A stretch of DNA of 64,000 nucleotides, taken from the NCBI GenBank assembly GCA_963737545.1, contig CAVTTH010000004.1, positions 248,001-312,000 of the forward strand, read 5' to 3'. Under the pieces are notes generated by a model that searched no databases, had not been told where the DNA came from, and saw nothing but the letters and a program-made list of their open reading frames with translations. Both the position numbers and the translations under genes were made by a program. The stretch is from CAVTTH01 sp963737545. GTDB lineage: Bacteria; Verrucomicrobiota; Verrucomicrobiia; Chthoniobacterales; UBA10450. This document shows, one piece after another, positions 8,391 through 16,579 of this stretch (position 1 is its first letter; the number at the start of each line of letters is the position of its first letter).

Positions 8391-10318
8391 TAGGATTCCT
8401 GACGAAGAACGCGTCGATCTCCCGTACGCTGCGTTACGCCATCGCGATCGAGCCGTTCGAGAAACGGGACCATCACACGTCGTGAACTTCCCAGCGCTTG
8501 CCGCAAATCACTGACGCTCGCGGAGCCTTGCGTGCGAATGAACTTGATGACCGCGTCGCGCATTGCCGTAAATTCTTCGCTGCCCAAAACGACGTCGTCA
8601 TTGATCTCGATAACCTCCCCCGTGTCGCAAAAGAACTGCAGCGCCTGCAGAGAGACTTCGTCCGGAGCGAGCTCCTTGCGCGATGGCGGATCAAACGGTT
8701 TTGCCGCGAGTGCTGCCCGAATTCGCGCGCCGGCCGATTGAAGCGAAGGCGGCAAGGTGGGCCGGTGCATCCCGCTCTGGATGGTTTCGCCCGAACGCAC
8801 GTAGCCGCTCTGGCATAATTCGGAAATGAGAGCGTCGAAAATTTCCGGGAGCGGCATTTCGCTGCCAAGCACACTCCGCAGTCGCGCCACATCGAGACCG
8901 ACCCGATTCGAATGCCCCCGGTGCTCATTCTCAATTTCGGAAATGGCGCATCCGCGGAAATCCGCCCACCATTTCCCGTCGAGGAGAAGGTCACCAAGCT
9001 CAACGACTATTCCGCTTTCGCTTAGTTTCGAAATCGCGGCGGACACTTCAGCGCGACTGAAACGCGATTTCACCAGCAGCGCCGGCCGCCGCGCCGCACG
9101 ATCACGCGCGAGCTGCGTGCCGACAAAGACGACCGCATCTTCCGGGGAAGACATTCTTTGGTTCAGAAATTCGCCCTGTGCGGGGCTCGTGAAATTCTTC
9201 ACGCTTGCGTCTGGATCAAGCACGACACCACCCGCCAGCGTGCATTGCTCGGACACGTCGCGCACAACAAACCGGTCGCCGGCGAACATGAAAATAGGCG
9301 TGTCGAAACGCAACTGTGCGATTCCGATCTCACTCGTGCGCAACTCCTCTCCGCTTTGGAAGAAAATGCGTGTCGCAGAATCTCCGCTGCCGTGATGCAC
9401 ACGCGCGGACGCACCGTGTTTGAGTGCTCGCGTCGTGATGGGCAGCCGCGACGAGCGCGTCAGCGAGACGTCGATGACGACGCTGGCATCACCGAAATCT
9501 GCGAGAGTAATGACATCGCCACGCCAGACACCACGCTGACTTTTTCCTCGTGCAACCGCCATATCCGCGAGGTTAAGTGCGGTCCGCGCACCGGGACCGA
9601 TTTCTTCCACTTCGCGATTGTGACTTTGAATTGCGCGGATACGCGCCGAAATCCCCGCCGGTTGAACAACCACCGCATCAGCCCGGCGAAATGTCCCTCC
9701 GGTCAGGGTGCCGGTCACGACGGTGCCGATGCCGCGCAGTGTGAACGCACGATCAACAGCGAGGCGAGGTTTACCGATGTCGGCCTGTGGCGTCAGTGAT
9801 CCAAATTCACGAGCTAGTTGCGCTTTTAGTTCCTCGATCCCACGACCCATCGTAATAGAAGTCCGCACAACCGGAGCTTCTCGAAAGACCGTGTCGGCCA
9901 ATTGCGCGCGCACGTCGCTCTCAGCCGCATCCACTGATTTTGCCAAATCAACCTTCGTCAGCGCAATAACTGCGCGCCTCACTCCGAGATAACTGAGGAT
10001 TTGCAAATGTTCCTCGGTCTGCGGCATCCAGCCGTCGTCGGCAGCGACCACCAGGAGCGCAAGGTCAATCGAACCAACACCCGCGACCATGTTCTTGACG
10101 AAATCCTCGTGCCCCGGCACATCCACGATGCCGATACTGTAGTTTTCATTCGCCTCGTTAGGCGAAGCAAGCTGAAGATGCGCGAATCCAAGCTCGATCG
10201 TAATGCCGCGCGCCTTTTCTTCCGGCAGCCGGTCGGGGTCAATCCCGGTGAGCGCTTGGACGAGCGCGCTCTTGCCGTGGTCGACATGTCCGGCAGTCGC
10301 AAGGATGAAATGCTTCAA
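8390..10318 (-). CDS. selB: Selenocysteine-specific elongation factor SelB
   Basis: 642 residues from TTG 10318. SelB is an EF-Tu-like GTPase that carries selenocysteyl-tRNA-Sec to the ribosome and binds the SECIS hairpin with its C-terminal winged helices. The P-loop is GHVDHGKS (residues 10-17), followed by DPDRLPEEKARGITI and DVPGHEDF. The C-terminal 250 residues include winged-helix segments (for example KFIRTQGSASVSDLRQALG). The TTG overlaps the selA stop as TTGA, which favours it over the ATG at 10336 that would add MRRPII before the conserved start. Last gene of the selW - tRNA-Sec - selD - selA - selB run. Confidence 0.95.
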   Translation of the reverse strand: MKHFILATAGHVDHGKSALVQALTGIDPDRLPEEKARGITIELGFAHLQLASPNEANENYSIGIVDVPGHEDFVKNMVAGVGSIDLALLVVAADDGWMPQTEEHLQILSYLGVRRAVIALTKVDLAKSVDAAESDVRAQLADTVFREAPVVRTSITMGRGIEELKAQLAREFGSLTPQADIGKPRLAVDRAFTLRGIGTVVTGTLTGGTFRRADAVVVQPAGISARIRAIQSHNREVEEIGPGARTALNLADMAVARGKSQRGVWRGDVITLADFGDASVVIDVSLTRSSRLPITTRALKHGASARVHHGSGDSATRIFFQSGEELRTSEIGIAQLRFDTPIFMFAGDRFVVRDVSEQCTLAGGVVLDPDASVKNFTSPAQGEFLNQRMSSPEDAVVFVGTQLARDRAARRPALLVKSRFSRAEVSAAISKLSESGIVVELGDLLLDGKWWADFRGCAISEIENEHRGHSNRVGLDVARLRSVLGSEMPLPEIFDALISELCQSGYVRSGETIQSGMHRPTLPPSLQSAGARIRAALAAKPFDPPSRKELAPDEVSLQALQFFCDTGEVIEINDDVVLGSEEFTAMRDAVIKFIRTQGSASVSDLRQALGSSRRVMVPFLERLDRDGVTQRTGDRRVLRQES

Positions 10319-11682
10319 GATGATTGGGCGGCGCAACGCAAAGCTGTCACGAGCTCTTCATCCTGCCGTGGAAAAATCGTTCGCAGGTCGAGTTTGAATT
10401 TCCCGGCAGCGATGTAGCCGACAACAGGTGGCGTTCCGCGACGCAGACGCGCGGCGAATGCCGGCAGTTCATCGATCGTGAAATCGAGCGTGACCGATTG
10501 GATCGTTGAGCGGGGAAGTGTGCCGCCGCCGATTTGCGCTTTCCCCTCGCCAATTTCCGGCCGCAGCGGCAGTTCGTGAAGATGCGCCATTATTTTTTCC
10601 GCCCGCTGGCGCAATTCATCATTCGAAACTCGCATCATGGCGAGCGCGGGAACTGCGCCAGTTTCGCCGGAAAGATAGAGGTCAACAGTCGTCTGCAGAG
10701 CCGCAAGAATCAGTTTGTCGCACCTGAGCGCGCGGAAGAACGGCTCGCGCTTTAGCGCGGCCACGTGGCGTGCTTTTCCCGCGATGATGCCAGCCTGCGG
10801 CCCACCCAGGAGTTTGTCCCCGCTAAAACAAACCAGATCGACACCGCGTTTGAGAGTCTCCGAAGGCGTTGGTTCGTGCTCAATCGCCGCCGCCTTTTCC
10901 GTCGCGATGATCGCGCCGCTGCCGAGATCTTCGACAAGCGGAATGCGTTTCGCGCGGGCAAGTGTCACGAGCGATTCTGTACTCGGCGATTCGACGAAGC
11001 CGCCCATGAAAAAATTGCTGCGATGCACTTTCAAAATCACGGCTGTGTCGGCCGTGATCGCGCGCGCGTAGTCATCGAGCGCGGTCTTGTTCGTCGTCCC
11101 GACCTCGCGCAGCATCGCGCCGCTCGCTTCCAAAATATCCGGAATGCGGAAGCCGCCGCCGATCTGAATCAGTTCGCCGCGCGAGATGACTACTTCGCGT
11201 TTCTTCTTCGTGAAATGTCGCAATGTCAGCAGGAGCGCGGCTGCGCAATTGTTGGCCACCATCACCGCTTCGGCGCCACAAAGCAGCGCGAGATTCTGTT
11301 CAAGATAATTTCCTCGCTGACCGCGCTCCCCGCTATTCAAGTCGTATTCCAGATTATTGTAGTCTTGCGCGATCGCGCTGAGCGATTCCACAACGGCTGG
11401 ACCGAGCGGCGCCCGACCAAAATTCGTGTGGATGATGATTCCCGTGCCGTTGATGACGGGCTGAATCTTTGAAAGCCGTAATTCGCCGATGGACGCACGC
11501 ACTCGAGTGATGACGGCGGCAAAATCCGGAACGCTCTTTCCAGCGCGCATCGCCGAAAGTTCGCGGCGCACGACCGCAACGATCACCGGTCGCGGCAAAT
11601 AGTCGCAGCGACCGAGCTCGGTCATCACTTTTTCGACAGCCGGGATATCCCGCAACCGACGTCCAGTTACTTCGTCATGCAT
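10315..11682 (-). CDS. selA: L-seryl-tRNA(Sec) selenium transferase
   Basis: 455 residues, close to the usual 460. SelA converts seryl-tRNA-Sec to selenocysteyl-tRNA-Sec with selenophosphate and pyridoxal phosphate. Visible family features are the N-terminal LPRPVIVAVVRRELS, PVINGTGIIIHTNFGRAPL, NNLEYDLNSGERGQRG, and the PLP-lysine motif SGDKLLGGPQAG near residue 295. Its ATG overlaps the end of selD by 16 bases and its TGA overlaps the selB TTG, so the three genes are probably translationally coupled. Confidence 0.96.
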   Translation of the reverse strand: MHDEVTGRRLRDIPAVEKVMTELGRCDYLPRPVIVAVVRRELSAMRAGKSVPDFAAVITRVRASIGELRLSKIQPVINGTGIIIHTNFGRAPLGPAVVESLSAIAQDYNNLEYDLNSGERGQRGNYLEQNLALLCGAEAVMVANNCAAALLLTLRHFTKKKREVVISRGELIQIGGGFRIPDILEASGAMLREVGTTNKTALDDYARAITADTAVILKVHRSNFFMGGFVESPSTESLVTLARAKRIPLVEDLGSGAIIATEKAAAIEHEPTPSETLKRGVDLVCFSGDKLLGGPQAGIIAGKARHVAALKREPFFRALRCDKLILAALQTTVDLYLSGETGAVPALAMMRVSNDELRQRAEKIMAHLHELPLRPEIGEGKAQIGGGTLPRSTIQSVTLDFTIDELPAFAARLRRGTPPVVGYIAAGKFKLDLRTIFPRQDEELVTALRCAAQSS

Positions 11683-12719
11683 ATTCTTGGAATCTTCGTG
11701 CGGTTAATTCTTCCGATGACGGCGGCACAGGCAGTGCGGTGTTTTTTCAGCACGCTTCGCACAGCGCTCCAGCGCGTCGGTGAAACAGCGAGCAGCAATC
11801 CGCCGCTGGTTTGAGCATCGGCCAGGAGGAGGCGGATCGGCCCGATCGTCTCGTTCCATTCGACGAAGGCGTTGGCGGTCTCGAGATTCTGTCGAGTGCC
11901 GCCGGGCACGCAGTCGTCACCGATGAGCGCGAAAATCTCCCGGTTGATGGCGGGCACTGACGTGGGCGAAATTTCCGCGCCGACTCCGCTCGCGCGACAC
12001 ATGGCGGCGAGATGGCCGAGCAGTCCGAAGCCGGTGACATCGACCGCGGCGCGCACAAGTCCGCATTCGGCGAGGACGGCGCCGACCGTGTTCAAGCTGC
12101 GCATCAAGGCAATGGATTTCTTCGCCAATGCCGGAGATGTCAGTCCGCGCTTGATTCCTGTAGTGGCAATTCCGGTTCCGAGCGGCTTTGTCAAAACAAG
12201 CAAGTCGCCGGGACGCGCATTCGCATTCGTTAACGTGCGCTTGGGCGATACGATGCCGGTTACGGCAAGACCGTAGATCGGCTCGGAATTGCGAATCGTG
12301 TGACCACCGATGATCGCGCAGCCTGCCTCCTTTGCTTTCATGGCACCACCGCGGAGAATGGCCGCGATCACTTTCGGCGGCACAAGATCGGGAGGAATAC
12401 CCATGATATTCAAGGCGCAAAGCGGGCGGCCACCCATGGCGTACACATCGGAAAGCGCGTTGGCGGCCGCGATCTGACCATAGGAAACCGGGTCGTCCAC
12501 GATCGGAGTAAAAAAATCCACTGTCTGCACGAGGGCGCGATCGCGCGTAAGGCGATAGACGCCGGCATCGTCCAGGCTTGCGGAACCGACGATTACGTTC
12601 GGATCATCCATTTTCGGGAGCTGCCGCAAAACTTGCGACAGGGCCTGTTGGCTCAACTTCGACGCTCACCCCGCGCAAGTGGAAAGCGACGTGAGCTTAA
12701 GAATTTGCTCGCGCGACAT
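11667..12719 (-). CDS. selD: Selenide, water dikinase, itself a selenoprotein (UGA at codon 18)
   Basis: 350 residues when the TGA at 12668-12666 is read as selenocysteine. A stop-to-stop call loses the first 21 residues and starts at a TTG inside the gene. The true N-terminus, from ATG 12719, reads MSREQILKLTSLSTCAG, then U18, then ASKLSQQALSQVL. This fits the SelD active-site loop, in which E. coli has Cys17 and Lys20; here they are U18 and K21. Downstream are GSASLDDAGVYRL, ANALSDVYAMGG and GGHTIRNSEP. SelD makes selenophosphate from selenide and ATP for SelA. A near-perfect AAGGAGGTGA site precedes the ATG, and a SECIS-like hairpin follows the TGA. Confidence 0.93.
12621..12641 (-). promoter_or_regulatory. 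SECIS-like hairpin in selD
   Basis: On the minus strand CTGTCGCAA (12641-12633) pairs with TTGCGGCAG (12629-12621). This gives 9 bp with one G-U pair around a GTT loop. The stem starts 24 nt after the selD TGA and the loop about 33 nt after it, within the range accepted for bacterial SECIS elements. G is the first loop base. Confidence 0.65.
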
Positions 12720-12724
12720 ACCAA

Positions 12725-12734
12725 TCACCTCCTT
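12725..12734 (-). promoter_or_regulatory. Shine-Dalgarno site deciding the selD start
   Basis: Minus-strand AAGGAGGTGA is a near-perfect anti-16S match and lies 5 bases before ATG 12719. It fixes the selD start upstream of the in-frame TGA, so the TGA is meant to be translated. Confidence 0.85.
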
Positions 12735-12748
12735 TCGATTGAAAAGAG

Positions 12749-12842
12749 CGGAGAGGATAGGAATCGAACCTACCCCGACCCGCAGAACGGGCCGACAACG
12801 GTTTTGAAGACCGCAGGGACCACCAGGCACCCTTCACTCTCC
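12749..12842 (-). tRNA. selC: tRNA-Sec (UCA)
   Basis: 94 nt without an encoded CCA (the following bases are CTC). The acceptor arms are GGAGAG... and ...CTCTCC with discriminator G. The anticodon stem GCGGT/ACCGT surrounds CTTCAAA, giving anticodon TCA. A long variable arm pairs CGGCCCG with CGGGTCG, and the T-arm is GTAGG-TTCGATT-CCTAT. By my count the 3' strand from T-loop to discriminator is 12 nt, against 13 in E. coli, and pair 7 looks mismatched, so the helix may be a 7+5 type. It lies between selW and selD in the same direction. Confidence 0.95.
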
Positions 12843-12898
12843 GGAGACAGAAAAGCGTCCAACGTCCAAATGAGGAGGAAGAAGAGGACGCGGCAGGA

Positions 12899-13132
12899 TT
12901 ACTTGCCCGCTTTAATTTGCTGCGCGATTGCGTCAAAGTCCGGCCACTCGCCGGTTTGGAGTTTGGAATAGATGAGTTCACCGTTGACGCAAATTTCAAA
13001 GGCACCGCCGCCGGAGGGGATCAGTTTCACAGACTTGATCCCAGCGACGTCGCGAATCTTGGCCGCCAGACCGGCGGCTTTCGGTTCGTAGTTTCAAACC
13101 GTACAGTATTCGATCGTGACTTTTCTTTTCAC
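12899..13132 (-). CDS. SelW/Rdx-family selenoprotein with CxxU motif
   Basis: 77 residues from GTG 13132 with TGA at 13096-13094 as codon 13. The N-terminus KVTIEYCTV, then U, then NYEPKAAGLAAKI is the thioredoxin-like CxxU motif of the SelW/SelT/Rdx family. It is followed by the family pattern LIPSGGGAFEICVNGELIYSK and GEWPDF. These small proteins are thought to act in thiol redox reactions; the substrate here is unknown. A GGAGGAGG site lies about 5 bases before the GTG. The gene is not visible as one ORF because of the TGA. It is the first gene of the Sec operon, about 57 bases before tRNA-Sec. Confidence 0.93.
13062..13078 (-). promoter_or_regulatory. SECIS hairpin in the selW-like gene
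   Basis: Minus-strand GCCGCC (13078-13073) and GGCGGC (13067-13062) pair perfectly around loop GGTCT, which contains the G-U of the E. coli fdhF SECIS loop. The stem starts 15 nt after the TGA. This is the most standard of the three SECIS-like hairpins in the locus. Confidence 0.75.
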
Positions 13133-13151
13133 GTGGTCCTCCTCCAGACCG

Positions 13152-13181
13152 ATCTTATGCTGCCGCAGAAGAGTGGGTCAA
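13152..13181 (-). promoter_or_regulatory. Putative sigma-70 promoter of the selenocysteine operon
   Basis: On the minus strand TTGACC (13181-13176) is followed after 18 bases by TAAGAT (13157-13152). The latter lies 19 bases before the selW start codon. Both hexamers are close to TTGACA/TATAAT. One promoter here could transcribe selW, tRNA-Sec, selD, selA and selB. Confidence 0.45.
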
Positions 13182-13251
13182 GCCGTTGAGTCTTTTGATC
13201 GAATTCCGAAGGGATTCATGAGCAGGTGGCAGTAGCCAGAAGGCGCAGGAG

Positions 13252-14130
13252 ATGCATCTTTGGCGAAAATTTGCAGAACCTCGATGGTGGCAAGACCGCG
13301 AGGCGCTGCTGCAAAGACGCGTCGGTGGCGCTTTGACTGTGATCGAGCGACCAAGTAGTCCTCGGATTCTACTCGAAATCTGCTGTCGGAATCATCGCGC
13401 AGCGAAAAAACTTCTCACCGAATTCGGCGGCAGGATCGAGCGGCTTCCGCGTGATTGGCTGAAGCGTGTCTTGCGTGGGCATACGCCCAGGCCGCCACTC
13501 AAGGTTGGCAAGCGACTGGTCATCCTGAATGCAAGCAATGTGGGAGGGGCCTCAGCGCCCCGGCGATCGCGACGCAAAGATTGCTTTCACGTTCTCATCA
13601 TTCCCGCAGCAGCCGCTTTTGGAACTGGCGAGCATGCTACTACTGCGATGTGCCTCCGTTTGCTCGAGGAAGCAACCCGTGGTTGGAAAATTGATTGGCG
13701 CCTGCTCGACGCAGGGACCGGGACCGGAATTCTGGCGCTCGCCGGCCGCTGTTTCGGTGCGCATGATGTTCTCGCCATCGACAACGATCCGCGCGCGATT
13801 GCCACCGCCAAAGAAAACGCTCGCAGCAACGGCATTCGCGGTGTGCGCTTTGTTCTTGGCGATGCCGTGCGGAAAACCGGGCCCGGGAAATTTGATGTGA
13901 TCACGGCAAATCTTTTCAGCGAGCTGCTGATTTCCGCGCTGCCAATGTGGAAAAGACGTTTGCGAAAGGATGGTTTCATGATTCTCTCCGGCGTTTTGCG
14001 CGAGCAGGAAAGCGATTTGCTTCGTGTCCTGCGCGCCAATCGATTCGACATCGTCAAAGTGAAGTGGCGCGGTAAATGGATCGCGCTTCTCTGTCATCCC
14101 GAGCGCAACCGAGGGATCCCGTGGAAGTAA
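13252..14130 (+). CDS. prmA: Ribosomal protein L11 methyltransferase (PrmA-like)
   Basis: 292 residues. The C-terminal half is a class I SAM-dependent methyltransferase with the PrmA signature FGTGEHATTAMCLRLLE, then LLDAGTGTGILALAG (SAM site), AIDNDPRAI, and ITANLFSELL, close to the NxxxxxL catalytic segment. PrmA trimethylates ribosomal protein L11. The N-terminal domain is shorter and more basic than in E. coli, so another protein substrate is possible. A palindromic insert (13546-13561) encodes part of a probable loop. The last ten residues are encoded by the R1 repeat that begins at 14093, so the C-terminus was probably altered by repeat insertion. Confidence 0.8.
   Translation: MHLWRKFAEPRWWQDREALLQRRVGGALTVIERPSSPRILLEICCRNHRAAKKLLTEFGGRIERLPRDWLKRVLRGHTPRPPLKVGKRLVILNASNVGGASAPRRSRRKDCFHVLIIPAAAAFGTGEHATTAMCLRLLEEATRGWKIDWRLLDAGTGTGILALAGRCFGAHDVLAIDNDPRAIATAKENARSNGIRGVRFVLGDAVRKTGPGKFDVITANLFSELLISALPMWKRRLRKDGFMILSGVLREQESDLLRVLRANRFDIVKVKWRGKWIALLCHPERNRGIPWK
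13546..13561. repeat. Palindrome inside prmA
   Basis: GGGGC CTCAGC GCCCC forms a 5-bp GC hairpin inside a stretch encoding VGGASAPRRSRR. That stretch has no obvious counterpart in PrmA proteins as I remember them. It may be one of the in-frame palindromic inserts of this genome (see 36974, 38049, 44101). Confidence 0.4.
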
Positions 14131-14175
14131 CCTAGAGGTCTCGCCCCGCGATGCCTCGACTCCGCTCGGGATGAC
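14093..14175. repeat. R1 repeat: GTCATCCCGAGCG ... CGCTCGGGATGAC
   Basis: Terminal inverted repeats GTCATCCCGAGCG and CGCTCGGGATGAC flank CGAGGGATCCCGTGG and a variable centre. The left end overlaps the 3' end of prmA and encodes HPERNRGIPWK before the stop. Other copies are at 16579, 18287, 55021 and 60616. The nature (REP/MITE-like) is inferred from the structure. Confidence 0.75.
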
Positions 14176-14273
14176 GACTACAGCAAAAACCTAGTTGCGC
14201 TGACAAACTGCGCTGGCTACTCTTTTAGAAGTCCTAGGCGACTTCGATTTACCTGCATTCAAGCGGTTTAATC

Positions 14274-15371
14274 TTGAGCCGCTTTGAACAATCCATGCAG
14301 GCCGAAGAACTTTCCTACGTCATTGTTACGCCCTACTCGATGCGCAAATCGCGCACGGGCGGAATCATCTCGCGATTGATATCGCGCACCGGCCTCGACC
14401 TCGTCCGCGCGCGCATGTTCGCGCCGAGCGCGGAGCTGGTGAAGCGCTATGCAGATACAATTGTCACAGAAACTGATCCGCGACATCGCGCCATACAGGA
14501 GCTCATTCGCAACTACGTTCTGAAAAATTTTACCGGCAACGTGAACGGCCAGCGTGCGCGCGCGCTGTTGCTGGTTTTTCGCGGGGAAAATGCGGCCGAG
14601 AGAACGCGCAAGACCGTCGGTCACATCGTCCATGAGCGCACAAGCGGGGAAACAATTCGCGATACATTTGGTGATTACATTACGGACGCTTCCGGCCAGG
14701 TAACTTATTTCGAGCCAGGAGTGGTCGCCGCGTTCAACCCTGAAAAGATTAGTCGCGATTTGAAATTGTGGGCGGAATTCTCTGATCGCGACGGCGGTAT
14801 TCTCGACAAAGCAATCGAGTTTCCGAAGGGCGCCACGATCGAAAAAACACTCGTCCTGATCAAGCCGGACAATTTCACTTTTCCGAATGTCCGGCCCGGC
14901 GGCGTGATCGAAGTTTTTTCTCGGACCGGTTTGTACATCGTCGGATTCAAGGTGCATCGCATGAGCGTCGCGCAAGCGGAGGAATTTTATGGTCCGGTGC
15001 TGCCGGTTCTGGAAGAGAAACTGGGCGCCGCCAGCGGTCGTGAAAATTGGGAAAGCATCATCGAGTTCATGGCCGGAACGAAACCAAGCGAGTGTCCACC
15101 CGAGAAGCGCGACCTGCCGGGTTCCGAGAAGTGCATTGCCATCGTGTATCAGGGCGAAGATGCCGTGCGAAAGATTCGCGACGTTCTCGGACCGACCGAC
15201 CCAAAGAAAGCGCCGCCGGGATCGATCCGGAAGGAATTTGGCCAAACGATCATGATCAACGCGGCGCACGCTTCCGATTCGGCGGAAAATGCCCGGCGTG
15301 AGATGGCCATCGTCCAGGTCGACGAGAATAACCTCAAACCTTTGATTGAAAGTTTCTACCAGCGCCAATAG
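14274..15371 (+). CDS. ndk: Two-domain nucleoside-diphosphate kinase
   Basis: 365 residues, about twice a normal NDK. NDK moves the gamma phosphate between nucleoside triphosphates through a phospho-histidine. The second half (from about residue 195) has TLVLIKPDNFTFPNV, GFKVHRMS, PGSIRKEFG and NAAHASDS with the active-site His at about 332. The first half has a similar order (VIVTPYSMRKSRTGGI, DTFGDYI) but lacks an NxxHxSDS motif and is probably a structural or regulatory copy. Start: TTG 14274, preceded by a purine-poor region; ATG 14295 (MQAEELSYV) is an alternative. Confidence 0.8.
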   Translation: MSRFEQSMQAEELSYVIVTPYSMRKSRTGGIISRLISRTGLDLVRARMFAPSAELVKRYADTIVTETDPRHRAIQELIRNYVLKNFTGNVNGQRARALLLVFRGENAAERTRKTVGHIVHERTSGETIRDTFGDYITDASGQVTYFEPGVVAAFNPEKISRDLKLWAEFSDRDGGILDKAIEFPKGATIEKTLVLIKPDNFTFPNVRPGGVIEVFSRTGLYIVGFKVHRMSVAQAEEFYGPVLPVLEEKLGAASGRENWESIIEFMAGTKPSECPPEKRDLPGSEKCIAIVYQGEDAVRKIRDVLGPTDPKKAPPGSIRKEFGQTIMINAAHASDSAENARREMAIVQVDENNLKPLIESFYQRQ

Positions 15372-15415
15372 CTTGCGCTCCCATTTTGCAAATCCTCAAC
15401 TCTACTCCCACCGTC

Positions 15416-16579
15416 ATGGAAATTTCCTCCCGCGCCGCGCAACTTAGCCCTTCCCTCACTTTGTCGATCGACAGCAAGGCAAAGGCGATGAAGGCCGAGG
15501 GAATCGACGTTTGCGGTTTCGGCGCCGGCGAACCTGATTTCGATACCCCCGATCACATTAAGGCGGCCGCGGTCGCAGCACTCGAAGCAGGATTCACCAA
15601 GTACACGCCGAGTTCCGGCATTCCTGAATTGCGTCAGGCCATCGCCGAGAAACTCCTGGCCGACAACGGGCTCGAATATCGCGCGAGCCAGATCGTCGTC
15701 AGCAACGGAGCGAAGCACTCGTGTTACAACGCGATCCTCGCCACCTGCCAGCCCGATGATGAGGTCATCATTCCGGCGCCTTACTGGGTAAGTTATCCCG
15801 ACATGGTCAGGCTGGCCGGGGCCGAGCCGGTAATCGTTCCGACGACCGAGCGCAATTCCTACAAGCTGCTCGCGAAGGATTTTGAAAACGCAATGACGCC
15901 GCGCACGAAGATGCTGATCTTGAACAGCCCGAACAATCCAAGCGGCGCGGTCTACACTCAGGAAGAATTGCAGGCGCTGGTGGAAGTCGCGGCCGAGGAA
16001 GACATCTACATTTTGTCGGATGAAATTTACGAAAAGCTGGTTTACGACGACGCGAAACATGTCAGCATCGCTTCGCTTTCGAAAGAGGCCTACGACCTCA
16101 CGATCACGGTCAACGGCTTCAGCAAAGCCTACGCGATGACGGGCTGGCGTCTCGGTTATCTGGCCGCGCCGGAACCGGTGGCGAAAGCAGTCGACTCGAT
16201 TCAAAGCCACAGCACATCGCATCCCTGTTCGTTTGCCCAACGCGGCGGGCTGGCGGCTTTGAAGGGTGATCAGCAACCGCTCGCGGACATGCGCGAGGAA
16301 TTCGATATGCGCCGGAATTACATGTTCGATCGCATCACGAAAATCCCGAACATCACCGCGGTTAGACCGCGGGGCGCGTTCTACGTGCTTGTGAATATCA
16401 GCCAGCTCGGTCTGAGCTCACAAAACTTCGCGGACCGTCTTTTGAGCAAAGCAAATGTCGCGGTCATCCCAGGCGCAGCCTTTGGCGACGATCGCACCGT
16501 GCGGATCAGCTACGCGACCAGCATCGACGTCATCAAAAAAGGTCTCGATCGGTTCCAGGATTTTTGCCGCACGCTGTAG
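15416..16579 (+). CDS. PLP-dependent class I aminotransferase (aspartate aminotransferase type)
   Basis: 387 residues from ATG 15416; a TTG at 15386 would add ten residues not usual in the family. Features of class I/II aminotransferases of the AspB type are FGAGEPDFDTPDHIKAAA, VSNGAKHSCYNA (cofactor phosphate loop), LNSPNNPSGAVYT, ILSDEIYEKLVYD, and the PLP lysine in NGFSKAYAMTGWRLGY. A C-terminal Arg (RISYATS) would bind the substrate carboxylate. It probably makes aspartate or a related amino acid with glutamate as donor. It follows the NDK gene after 44 bases and ends at the left end of an R1 repeat. Confidence 0.92.
   Translation: MEISSRAAQLSPSLTLSIDSKAKAMKAEGIDVCGFGAGEPDFDTPDHIKAAAVAALEAGFTKYTPSSGIPELRQAIAEKLLADNGLEYRASQIVVSNGAKHSCYNAILATCQPDDEVIIPAPYWVSYPDMVRLAGAEPVIVPTTERNSYKLLAKDFENAMTPRTKMLILNSPNNPSGAVYTQEELQALVEVAAEEDIYILSDEIYEKLVYDDAKHVSIASLSKEAYDLTITVNGFSKAYAMTGWRLGYLAAPEPVAKAVDSIQSHSTSHPCSFAQRGGLAALKGDQQPLADMREEFDMRRNYMFDRITKIPNITAVRPRGAFYVLVNISQLGLSSQNFADRLLSKANVAVIPGAAFGDDRTVRISYATSIDVIKKGLDRFQDFCRTL

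Noticed and set aside
14268..15368. 366-codon open frame on the minus strand
   Set aside because: It is the exact antisense of the NDK gene, with no family motifs and composition like a mirror of a GC-rich gene.
15356..16276. 306-codon open frame on the minus strand
   Set aside because: Antisense of the aminotransferase gene, with no recognisable domain.
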